Of a stretch of 64,000 nt of DNA, positions 27,300-36,676 are shown one piece after another. How positions within the stretch are numbered: the first letter of the stretch is position 1; every line of letters starts with the position of its first letter. The DNA is from Alphaproteobacteria bacterium (GTDB taxonomy: Bacteria; Pseudomonadota; Alphaproteobacteria; Rhodobacterales; Rhodobacteraceae). The notes beneath the pieces are model-generated. The model was not told the origin of the DNA and did not search any database. It saw only the letters and a program-made list of their open reading frames with translations. The stretch covers positions 124,001 to 188,000 of the forward strand of contig JAUIFH010000003.1 of the NCBI GenBank assembly GCA_030429495.1, in the 5' to 3' direction. The translations under genes were made by a program, and so were the position numbers.

Positions 27300-29765
27300 T
27301 CACGGCTCTGACGCTGGTTCCAGCACCGTTACACCCGTCGCCGCGGCCCGCGCGAGGTCGGGGTCGAGCGACATCGGCACGTATTCCCCGCGCCGCCACA
27401 GGACGCTCAGATCGTCGTAGTGACGGCTGAGCGGGTGGCCGGACTGACCGGTCGAGATGATGAAGACCGAACTGTCCGGATCGGCGAAGTCGTAGACCCC
27501 GCGATAGCCCGCACCGTTCACGTTCAGGAAAGGCTCCGGCCCGGTCCCGACGGTCAGGCCACGGTCGAGAGTGTGGTCGCCGCCGCTCGTCGACTGCCGG
27601 ATATTGACGAACCAGTTCAGGACCGGAACCTCGCCAAGGACCGGATGATCCTGCGTCGCCTGATGCGCGTCGCCCCAGCGCCAGCTTTCGACGTTCTTGC
27701 CGTAGCGCTCTGACAGGTCCAGAAGTGCATCGTCGAGGGCCATCTGTGAAATCACCGGGCAAGTTTCCTCGGGTGCGGACTGCATCACGTCGCACCAGCG
27801 CGACGCGCCGTCGATATCGCGGAAGACGCGTTCGATGAATAGGGGCTCCACATGGGTGAAGCTGTCGGCCAGCGGGCCAAGCTCGTCACGGATCAGACGG
27901 TTCTGGAGCGCCCGGACCCACGCAGCATAGATCAGCGGTTCCGGCAGATGCTCGTTCATGTTGCCGTCCCACTCGGCCAGCACCTCAAGCGCCCGCTGGC
28001 GCAGCCGCTCCGGCGTGCCGGCCGGTGCCGCCTCGCCCGTGAACCACAGGTCGGCGGCAATCAGCGGCAGGATCGTCCGCGCGGCGGGGGAAACGGTGTC
28101 GAGCTGCGCCGCGATGAAGCTTTCGCGGCTGTGGACCTCGCGCTCCTGCATCAGCCGGGACCAGCGCTGGACGCGCTGGGTGTCGCCCCAGGTGAAGCTC
28201 ACATGGCGCGGAAAGGGGCGGTCGACGGTCTTGTTGTTGGTGTTGCCGACGATACCGCCGGTCGGATCGACAAATCGCGGGTTGAGCGCGAAGGGCAGGC
28301 GGCCCTTCCAGCGGTTTTCCGGCATCCAGCCAAGCGCGGGAAGCCGGCCCTGTCCCTGCATCCGCGCATCGCGATCCGGCATCGCGCCGAACATGACCAT
28401 GGAGATGCCGTCCTGATCGGCCATCGTGACGTTCATCGCAGGCGCGACGAAGTCCTTGCCGGCGGCGATCCCCTCGGCTACCGACCCCGCCCGCATAAGC
28501 CCCATCGCCGCCGACATCGACGGATCGTCCGGCGTCAGCGCGGTCCAGCTCAGGGCGGCGACATGGCCGGGCGGCGTGACGGAGGCAAGATCGAAATGGC
28601 TGCCCGGCAGGACCGGCCCGTTGTCGCTCCAGCGCAGGGTGACGGTGATCGGCGGCGCATCCTTGATCTCGATGATCGAGCGCCGGTTCTCGAACGCCTT
28701 CCAGCCGGTGGGCGTACGGTAGCGCTCCGCATCGGCGGGGTCGAGTTCCTCGATCCGCAGATCCTGATCGTCGCTCCAGGCGGCGCTGATGCCCCAGCCC
28801 AGACCGGAATTGCGCCCCGCAAGGACGACAGGAATGCCGGGTATCGTCGCACCGATCACCCCGCCCGAGGAAAGCTCCAGCCGCGCGAGATACCAGAGTG
28901 CCGGCGCGCTGAAATCCAGATGCGGGTCATTGGCCAGCAGCGACCCGCCCGCGGCCGACCGGGACGGTGCCGCGGCCCAGGCATTCGACGCCCCGCCAGA
29001 GGTTCTGGCGGGCAGCGGGGACAGCCCGTCGCTGTCGTGGCGCAGGGCCGCGAAGGATCGCGGCACGCCGGGCACCAGACTGGCATAGGGCGGCAGCGCC
29101 GCGACCCCGTCACCTGGCACGTCGGGCATCAGGTCGCGTGCCCAGTCCGCGGACAGCAACGACAGCCGCGCATTGAGAACCTCGGTTTCCGCCTGCGCCG
29201 TCGTGCGGAAAGCCAGAAGTTTCAGAAGCGCCAGAGAATCGGCCGGCTGCCAATAGGCGATCTCGTTGGAAAAGAGGAAGAATTCCGGCGCACCGCGCCC
29301 TTTCGCCTCGGCATTGACCGTGGCGATCCAGGCATTTACGCCGCGTGAATAGGCCTCCAGCGCGTCGCGTGTCTGTGCGTCCTGCACCGCGAGCGATCGG
29401 TTTGCCAGCCCGTAGAGGTCGAGCCGCCGCATCAGCTCGTCGCTCCGCGCCGTGCGCGTGCCGAACACTTCGGAAAGCCGCCCCTGCACCGTGCGGCGAA
29501 GCACGGTCATCTGCCACAGCCGGTCCTGGGCATGGGCGAAGCCCAGAGCGAAGAACACGTCGGCATCGGTCCCGCCGAAGATATGGGGAACGTCAGCGGT
29601 ATCGCGCACGATCTCAACCGGCGCGCTCAGCCCGTCGAGGGCGAAGTCCTCGTCATAGTCGGGAAGCGAGCGTGCCGCAAAGTAATAGGCCAGCAGCAGG
29701 GCGCCGAGCGAGAGCAGCACGAGGCCCGAAAATATCCGCAGGAGCCAGCGAAAGGCGATAAACAT
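27300..29765 (-). CDS. Penicillin-acylase family amidohydrolase
   Basis: An 821-residue N-terminal-nucleophile hydrolase of the penicillin G acylase / acyl-homoserine lactone acylase family. An N-terminal hydrophobic helix (residues ~6-30) acts as signal or anchor, so the enzyme is periplasmic. The alpha chain (GFAHAQDRLWQM) is followed by a spacer and the autoprocessing site GGASNAW, where Ser260 becomes the beta-chain nucleophile. SLLANDPHLDF and GNTNNKTVDRPFP are conserved beta-chain regions. The ATG at 29765 has GGAG upstream. The true substrate (beta-lactam, AHL or another amide) cannot be told from sequence. It is convergent with hflX, 9 bp away. Confidence 0.9.
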   Translation of the reverse strand: MFIAFRWLLRIFSGLVLLSLGALLLAYYFAARSLPDYDEDFALDGLSAPVEIVRDTADVPHIFGGTDADVFFALGFAHAQDRLWQMTVLRRTVQGRLSEVFGTRTARSDELMRRLDLYGLANRSLAVQDAQTRDALEAYSRGVNAWIATVNAEAKGRGAPEFFLFSNEIAYWQPADSLALLKLLAFRTTAQAETEVLNARLSLLSADWARDLMPDVPGDGVAALPPYASLVPGVPRSFAALRHDSDGLSPLPARTSGGASNAWAAAPSRSAAGGSLLANDPHLDFSAPALWYLARLELSSGGVIGATIPGIPVVLAGRNSGLGWGISAAWSDDQDLRIEELDPADAERYRTPTGWKAFENRRSIIEIKDAPPITVTLRWSDNGPVLPGSHFDLASVTPPGHVAALSWTALTPDDPSMSAAMGLMRAGSVAEGIAAGKDFVAPAMNVTMADQDGISMVMFGAMPDRDARMQGQGRLPALGWMPENRWKGRLPFALNPRFVDPTGGIVGNTNNKTVDRPFPRHVSFTWGDTQRVQRWSRLMQEREVHSRESFIAAQLDTVSPAARTILPLIAADLWFTGEAAPAGTPERLRQRALEVLAEWDGNMNEHLPEPLIYAAWVRALQNRLIRDELGPLADSFTHVEPLFIERVFRDIDGASRWCDVMQSAPEETCPVISQMALDDALLDLSERYGKNVESWRWGDAHQATQDHPVLGEVPVLNWFVNIRQSTSGGDHTLDRGLTVGTGPEPFLNVNGAGYRGVYDFADPDSSVFIISTGQSGHPLSRHYDDLSVLWRRGEYVPMSLDPDLARAAATGVTVLEPASEP

Positions 29766-29824
29766 GTGACTCCGCTGAAGACGAAACCCGATCCCCTGCA
29801 CACGCCGCCGGACCAAGGAACCGG

Positions 29825-29852
29825 TTGACGACGGGGGCAGGGCGGTTAACTA
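29825..29852 (+). promoter_or_regulatory. Candidate promoter of the beta-hydroxyacid dehydrogenase gene
   Basis: TTGACG (29825-29830) is separated by 16 bp from TAACTA (29847-29852), 41 bp before the ATG at 29894. The -35 is strong and the -10 weak, so this is a tentative call. Confidence 0.3.
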
Positions 29853-29893
29853 GGGCAGAACGGGCGCAACCGCAATGATCTTGGGAGGTGGAC

Positions 29894-30766
29894 ATGGCGA
29901 AACTTGCTTTTCTTGGCCTTGGCGTGATGGGGTTCCCGATGGCGGGCCATCTGGCCGCCAAGGGCCACGACGTCACGGTCTATAACCGCACCGCCGCGAA
30001 GGCCACGGACTGGGCGGCGAAACACGGCGGCGCAGCGGCCGCGACGCCGGCCAAGGCTGCCCAAGGCGCCGAGTTCGTCATGGCCTGCGTCGGGAATGAC
30101 GACGATCTCCGGGCGGTCTGCCTCGGCCCTGACGGCGCCTTCGCCGGCATGGCGAAGGGCACCGTCTTCGTCGACCACACGACGGTCTCGGCGGCGGTGA
30201 CGCGCGAACTGGCCGCAGCGGCGGCCGCGGCAGGCATCGGCTATGTCGACGCGCCGGTTTCCGGCGGGCAGGCGGGCGCGGAGAACGGCGTGCTCTCGGT
30301 GATGTGCGGCGGCGACGCCGCGACCTTTGCCCGGGCGGAACCGGTGATTGCCGCCTATTCCCGCATCTGCCGCCGCCTCGGCGATACGGGCGCCGGCCAG
30401 CTTGCCAAGATGGTCAACCAGATCTGCATCGCAGGCCTCGTCCAGGGCCTCTCCGAAGGGCTGCATTTCGCCGAGAAGGCCGGGCTCGACATCGAACAGC
30501 TGGTCGAGGTCATCAGCCAGGGCGCGGCCGGTTCGTGGCAGATGGCGAACCGCCATAAGACGATGGCCGAGGGCAAGTTCGACTATGGCTTCGCCGTCGA
30601 CTGGATGCGCAAGGACCTCGGCATCTGCCTGTCAACGGCCAACGAGAATGGCGCCAGCCTTCCCGTCACCGCGCTTGTCGACCAGTTCTACAAGGACGTC
30701 CAGAAGATGGGGGGCGGACGCTGGGATACGTCAAGCCTTCTGGCGCGGCTCCGCAAGTTCGGCTGA
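29894..30766 (+). CDS. NAD(P)-dependent beta-hydroxyacid dehydrogenase (3-hydroxyisobutyrate dehydrogenase family)
   Basis: A 290-residue cytoplasmic oxidoreductase of the 6-phosphogluconate/3-hydroxyisobutyrate dehydrogenase fold. The Rossmann motif GLGVMGFPMAGHL starts at residue 8. FVDHTTVSAAVTRELAAAAA and DAPVSGGQAGAENG form the substrate loop, and the catalytic lysine lies in GAGQLAKMVNQ. The ATG at 29894 follows GGGAGG by 5 bp; an in-frame GTG six bases earlier overlaps that site and is rejected. Members act on 3-hydroxyisobutyrate, tartronate semialdehyde or succinic semialdehyde-type substrates. The neighbours do not decide which. Confidence 0.9.
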   Translation: MAKLAFLGLGVMGFPMAGHLAAKGHDVTVYNRTAAKATDWAAKHGGAAAATPAKAAQGAEFVMACVGNDDDLRAVCLGPDGAFAGMAKGTVFVDHTTVSAAVTRELAAAAAAAGIGYVDAPVSGGQAGAENGVLSVMCGGDAATFARAEPVIAAYSRICRRLGDTGAGQLAKMVNQICIAGLVQGLSEGLHFAEKAGLDIEQLVEVISQGAAGSWQMANRHKTMAEGKFDYGFAVDWMRKDLGICLSTANENGASLPVTALVDQFYKDVQKMGGGRWDTSSLLARLRKFG

Positions 30767-30797
30767 CCGAACGCGCGGAACCCGTCCGTTACTTTCT

Positions 30798-30866
30798 GTC
30801 CGGAAATACTTCGGAGGGGTCCGGGGAGGCAGCGCCTCCCCGGCGGATCGGCCGCACAAGCGGCCG
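30798..30866. repeat. Intergenic GC-rich double-hairpin element
   Basis: A perfect 10-bp stem (CCGGGGAGGC at 30821-30830 with GCCTCCCCGG at 30834-30843, loop AGC) is followed by a 7-bp stem (CGGCCGC at 30849-30855 with GCGGCCG at 30860-30866, loop ACAA). The leading text GGAAATACTTCGGAGGGGTC resembles an interspersed intergenic element I recall from Rhodobacteraceae genomes. It lies between two convergent genes and may act as a terminator, although the U-tracts are poor. Only one copy is present in this window. Confidence 0.5.
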
Positions 30867-30875
30867 AAACCCCGA

Positions 30876-31433
30876 TCAGGGGATGATGCGGGTGTATTTG
30901 GAGCCTTGAAGCGTCGCGCCGGCGATGAATCCCGACTGTCCGAACACAAACCCGATCACCGGCGCCAAGGTCGTGGTCGTATCGACACCGGCCGAACCGC
31001 CTCGGTCGGGCAGGGCGTAGACGATGTCGGCCCCCGCCGCCCAGCCATCGGCGGCGCGGAAATCGGCCAGCGCCTCCTGCGTCATGAAGAACAGCGCATG
31101 GGCATATTGCTGCGCTCCGATCTGAAGGCCCCAGCTCGCCTGCGTCGCGGAATAGTAGTCGACCGTGACGTCGTTGATCCGCAGCGCCCCGCGCCCGTAG
31201 GCGCCGCCAAAGACGAAGCCCGCTTCGGTGACGAGCGGCATGTAGAGGATGCCCGCGGCCTTGGTCATCAGGTCTGCGGCACCCGGGAAATTGGTTCGCA
31301 GGTAGTCGCGCGTGGCATCGACCCGCGCGTCAAGACGCTCCGCCCCCTGGCTGCCGATGCCATTGCCGCAGGCCGACAGGCCCAGCATTGCGCTTCCCGA
31401 AAGGATCATACCGCGACGGCTTATTCCGGTCAT
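30876..31433 (-). CDS. SYLF-domain (lipid-binding) lipoprotein
   Basis: A 185-residue exported protein of the SYLF/Ysc84 family. The N-terminus has twin arginines (SRRG) and a hydrophobic stretch ending LSACG, a good lipobox, so it is probably a lipoprotein. The SYLF core follows (AAGILYMPLVTEAGFVFGGAYGRG, then TQASWGLQIGAQQYAHALFFMT). SYLF domains bind phospholipids or actin in eukaryotes; bacterial roles are unsettled. It has its own promoter upstream and stands alone on the minus strand between unrelated genes. Confidence 0.87.
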   Translation of the reverse strand: MTGISRRGMILSGSAMLGLSACGNGIGSQGAERLDARVDATRDYLRTNFPGAADLMTKAAGILYMPLVTEAGFVFGGAYGRGALRINDVTVDYYSATQASWGLQIGAQQYAHALFFMTQEALADFRAADGWAAGADIVYALPDRGGSAGVDTTTTLAPVIGFVFGQSGFIAGATLQGSKYTRIIP

Positions 31434-31489
31434 ATCACTGCTCCGCTCTCAACTGCCATTGCCGGCCTGTTCCGACCGGTTCGCCACTA

Positions 31490-31518
31490 TCTATAGGGCA
31501 GAACAACGGCGCTGTCAT
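31490..31518 (-). promoter_or_regulatory. Promoter of the SYLF lipoprotein gene
   Basis: On the minus strand ATGACA (31513-31518, five of six matches to the -35 consensus) and TATAGA (31490-31495, five of six to the -10) are separated by exactly 17 bp, 57 bp before the ATG. Confidence 0.6.
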
Positions 31519-31564
31519 TAAGTGTTGTGGTCTTGCGCCTCACGATCGCGTCTATGCGCCGGTA

Positions 31565-32560
31565 TCAGCCGGCCAGAGCCCGCGCCGCCTCGGGTGCAAA
31601 GTAGGTCAGGATCCCGTCGCAACCGGCCCGGCGGAACGCCAGCAGGCTTTCGAGGATCACATCCTCCTTCACCCAGCCGTTCATGACCGCGCCCTTCAGC
31701 ATCGCGTATTCGCCCGAGACCTGATAGGCGAAGGTCGGCACGCCAAAAGCGTCCTTCACGTCTCGGCAAATATCGAGATAGGGCATCCCCGGCTTGACCA
31801 TGACCATGTCGGCCCCTTCGGAAAGGTCGCGCGCGACGAGCCTCAGCGCCTCGTCCCGGTTGGCGGGGTTCATCTGGTAGGTTTTCTTGTCGCCCTTGAG
31901 TGCTCCGCTCGCGCCCACCGCATCGCGGAACGGGCCGTAGAAGGCACTGGCATACTTCGCGGCGTAGGAGAGGATCGTCACATCCTTGTGCCCCGCGGCC
32001 TCCAGCGCCGCCCGCATCGCCCCGATGCGCCCGTCCATCATGTCCGAAGGGCCAAGGATATCCGCCCCCGCCTCGGCCTGCGCCAGCGCCATTCTGACCA
32101 GCGCCTCGACCGTCTCGTCGTTCAGGATCACGCCGTCGCGGACCAGCCCGTCATGACCGTTCGCGTTGTAGGGGTCGAGCGCCACGTCGGTCATCACCGC
32201 GATCTCCGGCACGGCCGCCTTGATCGCGCGAACGGCCCGGTTCGACAGGTTGTCGGGACTCCAGGCTTCCTCGCAAGTCTCGGTCTTCAGGGCCGGGTCG
32301 GTATAGGGAAAGAGGCAGATTGCCGGAATCCCAAGTCGCGCGGCTTCCTCGGCCGCGCGCACGGCGCCATCGACCGTCAGCCGGGACACGCCTGGCATAG
32401 ACGCCACGGGGCCGTCCGCACCGCCAACGTCGGTCACGAAGACCGGCCAGATCAGGTCCGCGGCACTCAGCCGTGCCTCCGCGACAAGCGCGCGCAAAGC
32501 AGCGGTGCGGCGCAGCCGCCGGAAGCGGGCGGCGGGGAAGGGGGCTTGGGAAGAAGTCAT
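31565..32560 (-). CDS. hemB: Delta-aminolevulinic acid dehydratase (porphobilinogen synthase)
   Basis: A 331-residue cytoplasmic enzyme that condenses two 5-aminolevulinate molecules to porphobilinogen, the second step committed to heme, bacteriochlorophyll and cobalamin. Active-site lysines are seen in SYAAKYASAFYGPF and VMVKPGMPYLDI. The metal-site region reads MTDVALDPYNANGHDG, without the three cysteines of the zinc-type enzyme, so this is a magnesium-type HemB as in Rhodobacter. The ATG at 32560 (MTSSQAPFP) is preferred to the longer frame. A very long antisense frame runs opposite but is not real. Confidence 0.96.
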   Translation of the reverse strand: MTSSQAPFPAARFRRLRRTAALRALVAEARLSAADLIWPVFVTDVGGADGPVASMPGVSRLTVDGAVRAAEEAARLGIPAICLFPYTDPALKTETCEEAWSPDNLSNRAVRAIKAAVPEIAVMTDVALDPYNANGHDGLVRDGVILNDETVEALVRMALAQAEAGADILGPSDMMDGRIGAMRAALEAAGHKDVTILSYAAKYASAFYGPFRDAVGASGALKGDKKTYQMNPANRDEALRLVARDLSEGADMVMVKPGMPYLDICRDVKDAFGVPTFAYQVSGEYAMLKGAVMNGWVKEDVILESLLAFRRAGCDGILTYFAPEAARALAG

Positions 32561-32659
32561 CGGGCGCTCCGCTCTGGGGTGATTCAACCGGTTACACGGA
32601 TCAGGGCGCATCTCAAGGGTGGAAACCGTCGCAGCCCATCGTTAGCATCCGGCCGAAGA

Positions 32660-33211
32660 ATGACGCGGGAGCATGAATTGGATTGGACTCGATTGATCTT
32701 CGACCTCATCGATCTCAGGTCCTTTTCCAATCTTTGGTATTGGATCGCACTCGGCGTGATCTGGTCTTCGGCGTCGCACTGGGTGCTGGGCGTGCCCTAT
32801 GACATGGTCATGCGCGCACGCCGGCAGGGCGGCGACGCCGAGCAGAACCTTCACGACATGGTCCGCATCAATGTCGCGCGCATCCTGTATATCGAACGGG
32901 AGGCAGGCATCGTCCTGATGGCGCTCGGAACATTCGCGCTGACATCGCTCGCGCTTCTTGGCTTCATCTACCGGGTGGAGTTCTGTCAGGCCGTCTTTCT
33001 GATCGCCGCGCCGCTTTCGCTCGTCGGGGTTCTCAGCGTGGCGACCGCACGACAGATTGAAGCGGCGGCTGACGCCGGCGAGGCGCTTCGTCGGCGGCTC
33101 GCTGTGCACAGGGTTGGCGTGCAGATCATCGGAATGGTGTCGATTTTCGTGACGGCCTTCTGGGGAATGTTCCAGAACTTCAACATCTCGATCCTGCCAC
33201 CACCCGGTTGA
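32660..33211 (+). CDS. Conserved multi-pass membrane protein
   Basis: A 183-residue protein with about four hydrophobic segments (LWYWIALGVIWSSASHWVLG, IVLMALGTFALTSLALLGFI, AVFLIAAPLSLVGVLSV, IIGMVSIFVTAFWGMF). The N-terminus FDLIDLRSFSNLWYWIA and the loop VPYDMVMRARRQGG look strongly conserved in Rhodobacteraceae, where I recall database labels such as component of SufBCD complex. I see nothing in the sequence that links it to iron-sulfur assembly. The ATG at 32660 begins after the divergent hemB start; the much longer in-frame extension upstream is antisense to hemB. It is 30 bp upstream of mfd and likely cotranscribed with it. Confidence 0.75.
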   Translation: MTREHELDWTRLIFDLIDLRSFSNLWYWIALGVIWSSASHWVLGVPYDMVMRARRQGGDAEQNLHDMVRINVARILYIEREAGIVLMALGTFALTSLALLGFIYRVEFCQAVFLIAAPLSLVGVLSVATARQIEAAADAGEALRRRLAVHRVGVQIIGMVSIFVTAFWGMFQNFNISILPPPG

Positions 33212-33241
33212 CACCGCCGCCCGGCGGGATAGGTGGGGGCG

Positions 33242-36200
33242 ATGACCACGTCCGGACATATCACGCTGAGCGGTGCCCCCGAGGGCTACGACGCGCGCCT
33301 TCTCGCCCGCGAACTCGCCACGGGCGTGCCGATCCTGCATGTCGCACGCGACGACAAGCGGATGGAGGCGATGCGCGCGGCGCTCGCCTTTTTCGCGCCG
33401 GATGCGCTGGTCCTGACCTTTCCCGCCTGGGATTGCCTGCCCTATGACCGGGTGTCGCCCAATGCCGATACATCCGCCACGCGGATGGCGACGCTTGCGG
33501 CGCTCGCGCAGGGGATGCCGGGACCGTTCATCCTCCTGACCACGCTGAACGCGGCGACACAGCGGCTGCCGGCGCGGGAAGTGTTGAAATCCTCGGCCTT
33601 TAACGCACGAGTCGGTCACCGGGTGGACGAGGCGGCGCTGCGCAATTTCCTCGTCCGCATGGGGTTCAGCCAAAGTCCGACCGTCACCGAGCCGGGCGAC
33701 TATGCCGTGCGCGGCGGTATCATCGACATCTTTCCACCGGGCGAGGGCGGGCCGGTCCGGCTCGACCTTTTCGGCGATGTTCTCGACGGCGCACGGCGAT
33801 TCGACCCGGCGACGCAGCGGACAACGGCAAAGCTCGACGTCGTGGAGCTTGCACCGGTTTCCGAGGTGATCCTTGACGAGGCTGCGATCACGCGCTTCCG
33901 CCAGAACTACCGGATCGAATTCGGCGCGGCAGGGGCCGACGATCCTCTTTACGAGGCGGTCAGCGCCGGGCGCAAGCATGCCGGGATGGAACACTGGCTG
34001 CCCTTTTTCCATGAGAGGCTCGAGACGCTCTTCGACTACCTGCCGGGCGTCTCGATCATGCTCGACGATCAGACCGCGCCCGCACGGCTTTCACGCTGGG
34101 AAGGGATCGAAGATCAGTACGACACACGCCTTGAGGCGATGAAGCGCAAGGACCGGCTGGATTCGGTCTACAAGCCCTGCGCGCCGGGGCTTCTCTACCT
34201 CGATGACGCCGGCTGGGACGCGGCGCTTGCCGGACACCGGGTGATCCAGCTTGTCGAACTGCCGCAGGCGACCGGGCCGGGCGTGCTGGACGCCGGCGGG
34301 CGGATCGGGCGCAACTTCTCCTCTGAAAGACAACTTGAAAATGTCAATCTTTTCAGTGCGCTTGCGGATCATATTCATGCCAGGCGGACGGACGGACAGG
34401 TGGTTGTCGCCTCTTATTCCGAAGGCGCGCGCGAACGTCTGAAGGGGCTTCTGGAGGATGAGGATGTCGTCGGCGTAACGCCGGTCCGAGACATCCGCGA
34501 TGTGCCCGAGAGCAAGGGCGGGCTGTTCCTCGCCGTGTGGGCGCTGGAACACGGGTTCGAGGGTAAGGGCCTCACGGTCATTTCGGAACAGGACGTGCTG
34601 GGTGACCGGCTGATCCGCGGTGCAAAAAAACGCAGAAAAGCCGACAACTTCCTGACCGAAGCTCAATCACTTTCGCCCGGCGATCTGGTGGTCCATGTCG
34701 ATCACGGTGTCGGGCGCTATACTGGGCTTGAGACCATCATCGCGCTCGGCGCACCCCACGATTGCGTGGCGCTCGACTATGCTGAGGGCGCGCGGCTTTA
34801 CCTTCCGGTCGAGAATATCGAACTCCTCAGCCGCTACGGCCATGAAGAGGGGCTGCTCGACAGGCTCGGCGGCGGGGCGTGGCAGGCCAAGAAGGCGAAG
34901 CTGAAGGAACGCATCCGCCAGATCGCTGAAAGGCTCATGCGGGTGGCGGCCGAACGGCTTTTGCGCAAAGCGCCGATCCTCGAGGCGCCGCACCACGAAT
35001 GGGACGCCTTCTCAGCCCGCTTTCCCTATCAGGAAACCGACGACCAGCTGTCGGCCATCGACGAGGTCGTGGACGACCTTGGTGCAGGGCGCCCGATGGA
35101 CCGGCTTATCGTCGGCGATGTGGGATTCGGCAAGACCGAGGTCGCGATGCGTGCCGCCTTCGTCGCCGCCTTGTCCGGCGCGCAGGTCGCCGTCATCGCG
35201 CCGACGACGCTGCTCGCGCGCCAGCATTTCAAGACCTTCGCCGAGCGGTTCCGGGGCACGGCGATCACGGTCCGGCCGCTGTCCCGCTTCGTCAGCGCGC
35301 GGGATGCGCAGGCCACGCGCGAAGGCTTGGCCGAGGGGACGGTGGATATTGTCATCGGCACCCATGCGGTGTTGGCCAAACAGGTGAAGTTCCGCAACCT
35401 CGGCCTGTTGGTCATTGATGAGGAGCAGCATTTCGGCGTTCAGCACAAGGAGCGGCTGAAAGAGATGCGGTCTGAAATCCACGTCCTGACCCTGACCGCC
35501 ACCCCGATCCCGCGCACGCTTCAACTGTCGCTCACAGGTGTCCGGGATCTTTCGATAATCGGCACGCCGCCCGTCGACCGGCTGGCGATCCGCACCTATG
35601 TCAGCGAATTCGACAGCGTCACGATCCGCGAGGCGCTTCTGCGCGAACGCTACCGGGGCGGGCAGAGCTTCTACGTTGTGCCCCGCATCAAGGACCTGCC
35701 CGAGATCGAGGACTTCCTGAAGACGCATGTACCCGAGGTGAGCTACGTCATCGCCCACGGCCAGATGGCGGCGGGGGACCTCGACGAACGCATGAATGCC
35801 TTCTACGACGGCCAGTACGACGTGCTTCTGGCCACTACCATCGTCGAAAGCGGGCTCGACATCCCCACTGCCAACACGATGGTCGTCCACCGGGCCGACA
35901 TGTTCGGGCTGGCGCAGCTTTACCAGATCAGGGGCCGCGTGGGGCGGTCGAAGCTGCGCGCCTATTGCTACCTGACCACCAAGCCCCGCACGCCGCTCAC
36001 ACCCAACGCGCAAAAACGGCTCAGGCTTCTCGGCTCGCTCGATTCACTGGGCGCCGGCTTCTCGCTTGCTTCGCAGGACCTCGACCTGCGCGGGGCGGGC
36101 AATATTCTGGGCGAGGAACAATCCGGTCATATCAACGAAGTAGGCTACGAACTTTACCAGGCGATGCTGGAAGAAACGATTGCGCGCATCAAGTCGGGCG

Positions 36201-36676
36201 ATCTTGAAACCCCGGGCGGCGAGGACGGGCAATGGTCGCCGCAGATCAACCTCGGCGTGCCGGTGATGATCCCGGAAGCCTATGTTCCCGACCTTGACGT
36301 GCGGCTTGGCCTTTATCGGCGGCTGTCCTCTCTGACAACCAAGGTGGAACTGGAAGGCTTTGCCGCCGAGCTGATCGACCGTTTCGGCCCAGTGCCGAAA
36401 GAGGTCAACACGCTGCTTCTGGTGATGCGGATCAAGGCGATGTGCCGGCGCGCGCATATCGGCCGGCTCGATGCCGGACCGAAGGGGGCGACGGTCCAGT
36501 TCCACATGGACAAGTTCCCGAATCCCAAAGGGTTGGTGGACTTCCTTCAGGCGCAGAACGGGCTGGCGAAGATCAAGGATAACAAGATCATTGTCCGGCG
36601 CGACTGGGCGAAGGATAGCGACAAGATCAAGGGCGCCTACGCCATCGCCCGCGACCTCGCCGAGAAGGCGAAGTAA
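33242..36676 (+). CDS. mfd: Transcription-repair coupling factor Mfd
   Basis: A 1144-residue DNA translocase that removes RNA polymerase stalled at lesions and recruits UvrA. N-terminal UvrB-like domains (LTFPAWDCLPYDRVSPN) are followed by the polymerase-interacting domain (LSPGDLVVHVDHGVGRYTG). The RecG-like helicase has Walker A GDVGFGKT at about 625-632, DEEQ box VIDEEQHFG and motif III TLTATPIPRTL. The C-terminal autoinhibitory TRCF domain ends the protein. The ATG at 33242 is preferred to an in-frame GTG 9 bp earlier. Its stop codon directly abuts the stop of the convergent transporter gene, with no bases between. Confidence 0.97.
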   Translation: MTTSGHITLSGAPEGYDARLLARELATGVPILHVARDDKRMEAMRAALAFFAPDALVLTFPAWDCLPYDRVSPNADTSATRMATLAALAQGMPGPFILLTTLNAATQRLPAREVLKSSAFNARVGHRVDEAALRNFLVRMGFSQSPTVTEPGDYAVRGGIIDIFPPGEGGPVRLDLFGDVLDGARRFDPATQRTTAKLDVVELAPVSEVILDEAAITRFRQNYRIEFGAAGADDPLYEAVSAGRKHAGMEHWLPFFHERLETLFDYLPGVSIMLDDQTAPARLSRWEGIEDQYDTRLEAMKRKDRLDSVYKPCAPGLLYLDDAGWDAALAGHRVIQLVELPQATGPGVLDAGGRIGRNFSSERQLENVNLFSALADHIHARRTDGQVVVASYSEGARERLKGLLEDEDVVGVTPVRDIRDVPESKGGLFLAVWALEHGFEGKGLTVISEQDVLGDRLIRGAKKRRKADNFLTEAQSLSPGDLVVHVDHGVGRYTGLETIIALGAPHDCVALDYAEGARLYLPVENIELLSRYGHEEGLLDRLGGGAWQAKKAKLKERIRQIAERLMRVAAERLLRKAPILEAPHHEWDAFSARFPYQETDDQLSAIDEVVDDLGAGRPMDRLIVGDVGFGKTEVAMRAAFVAALSGAQVAVIAPTTLLARQHFKTFAERFRGTAITVRPLSRFVSARDAQATREGLAEGTVDIVIGTHAVLAKQVKFRNLGLLVIDEEQHFGVQHKERLKEMRSEIHVLTLTATPIPRTLQLSLTGVRDLSIIGTPPVDRLAIRTYVSEFDSVTIREALLRERYRGGQSFYVVPRIKDLPEIEDFLKTHVPEVSYVIAHGQMAAGDLDERMNAFYDGQYDVLLATTIVESGLDIPTANTMVVHRADMFGLAQLYQIRGRVGRSKLRAYCYLTTKPRTPLTPNAQKRLRLLGSLDSLGAGFSLASQDLDLRGAGNILGEEQSGHINEVGYELYQAMLEETIARIKSGDLETPGGEDGQWSPQINLGVPVMIPEAYVPDLDVRLGLYRRLSSLTTKVELEGFAAELIDRFGPVPKEVNTLLLVMRIKAMCRRAHIGRLDAGPKGATVQFHMDKFPNPKGLVDFLQAQNGLAKIKDNKIIVRRDWAKDSDKIKGAYAIARDLAEKAK

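Noticed and set aside
31388-32659. Long plus-strand open frame (part of a 607-codon frame) across hemB
   Set aside because: It is antisense to a clear hemB gene. Only the last 183 codons, from ATG 32660, form a plausible membrane protein.
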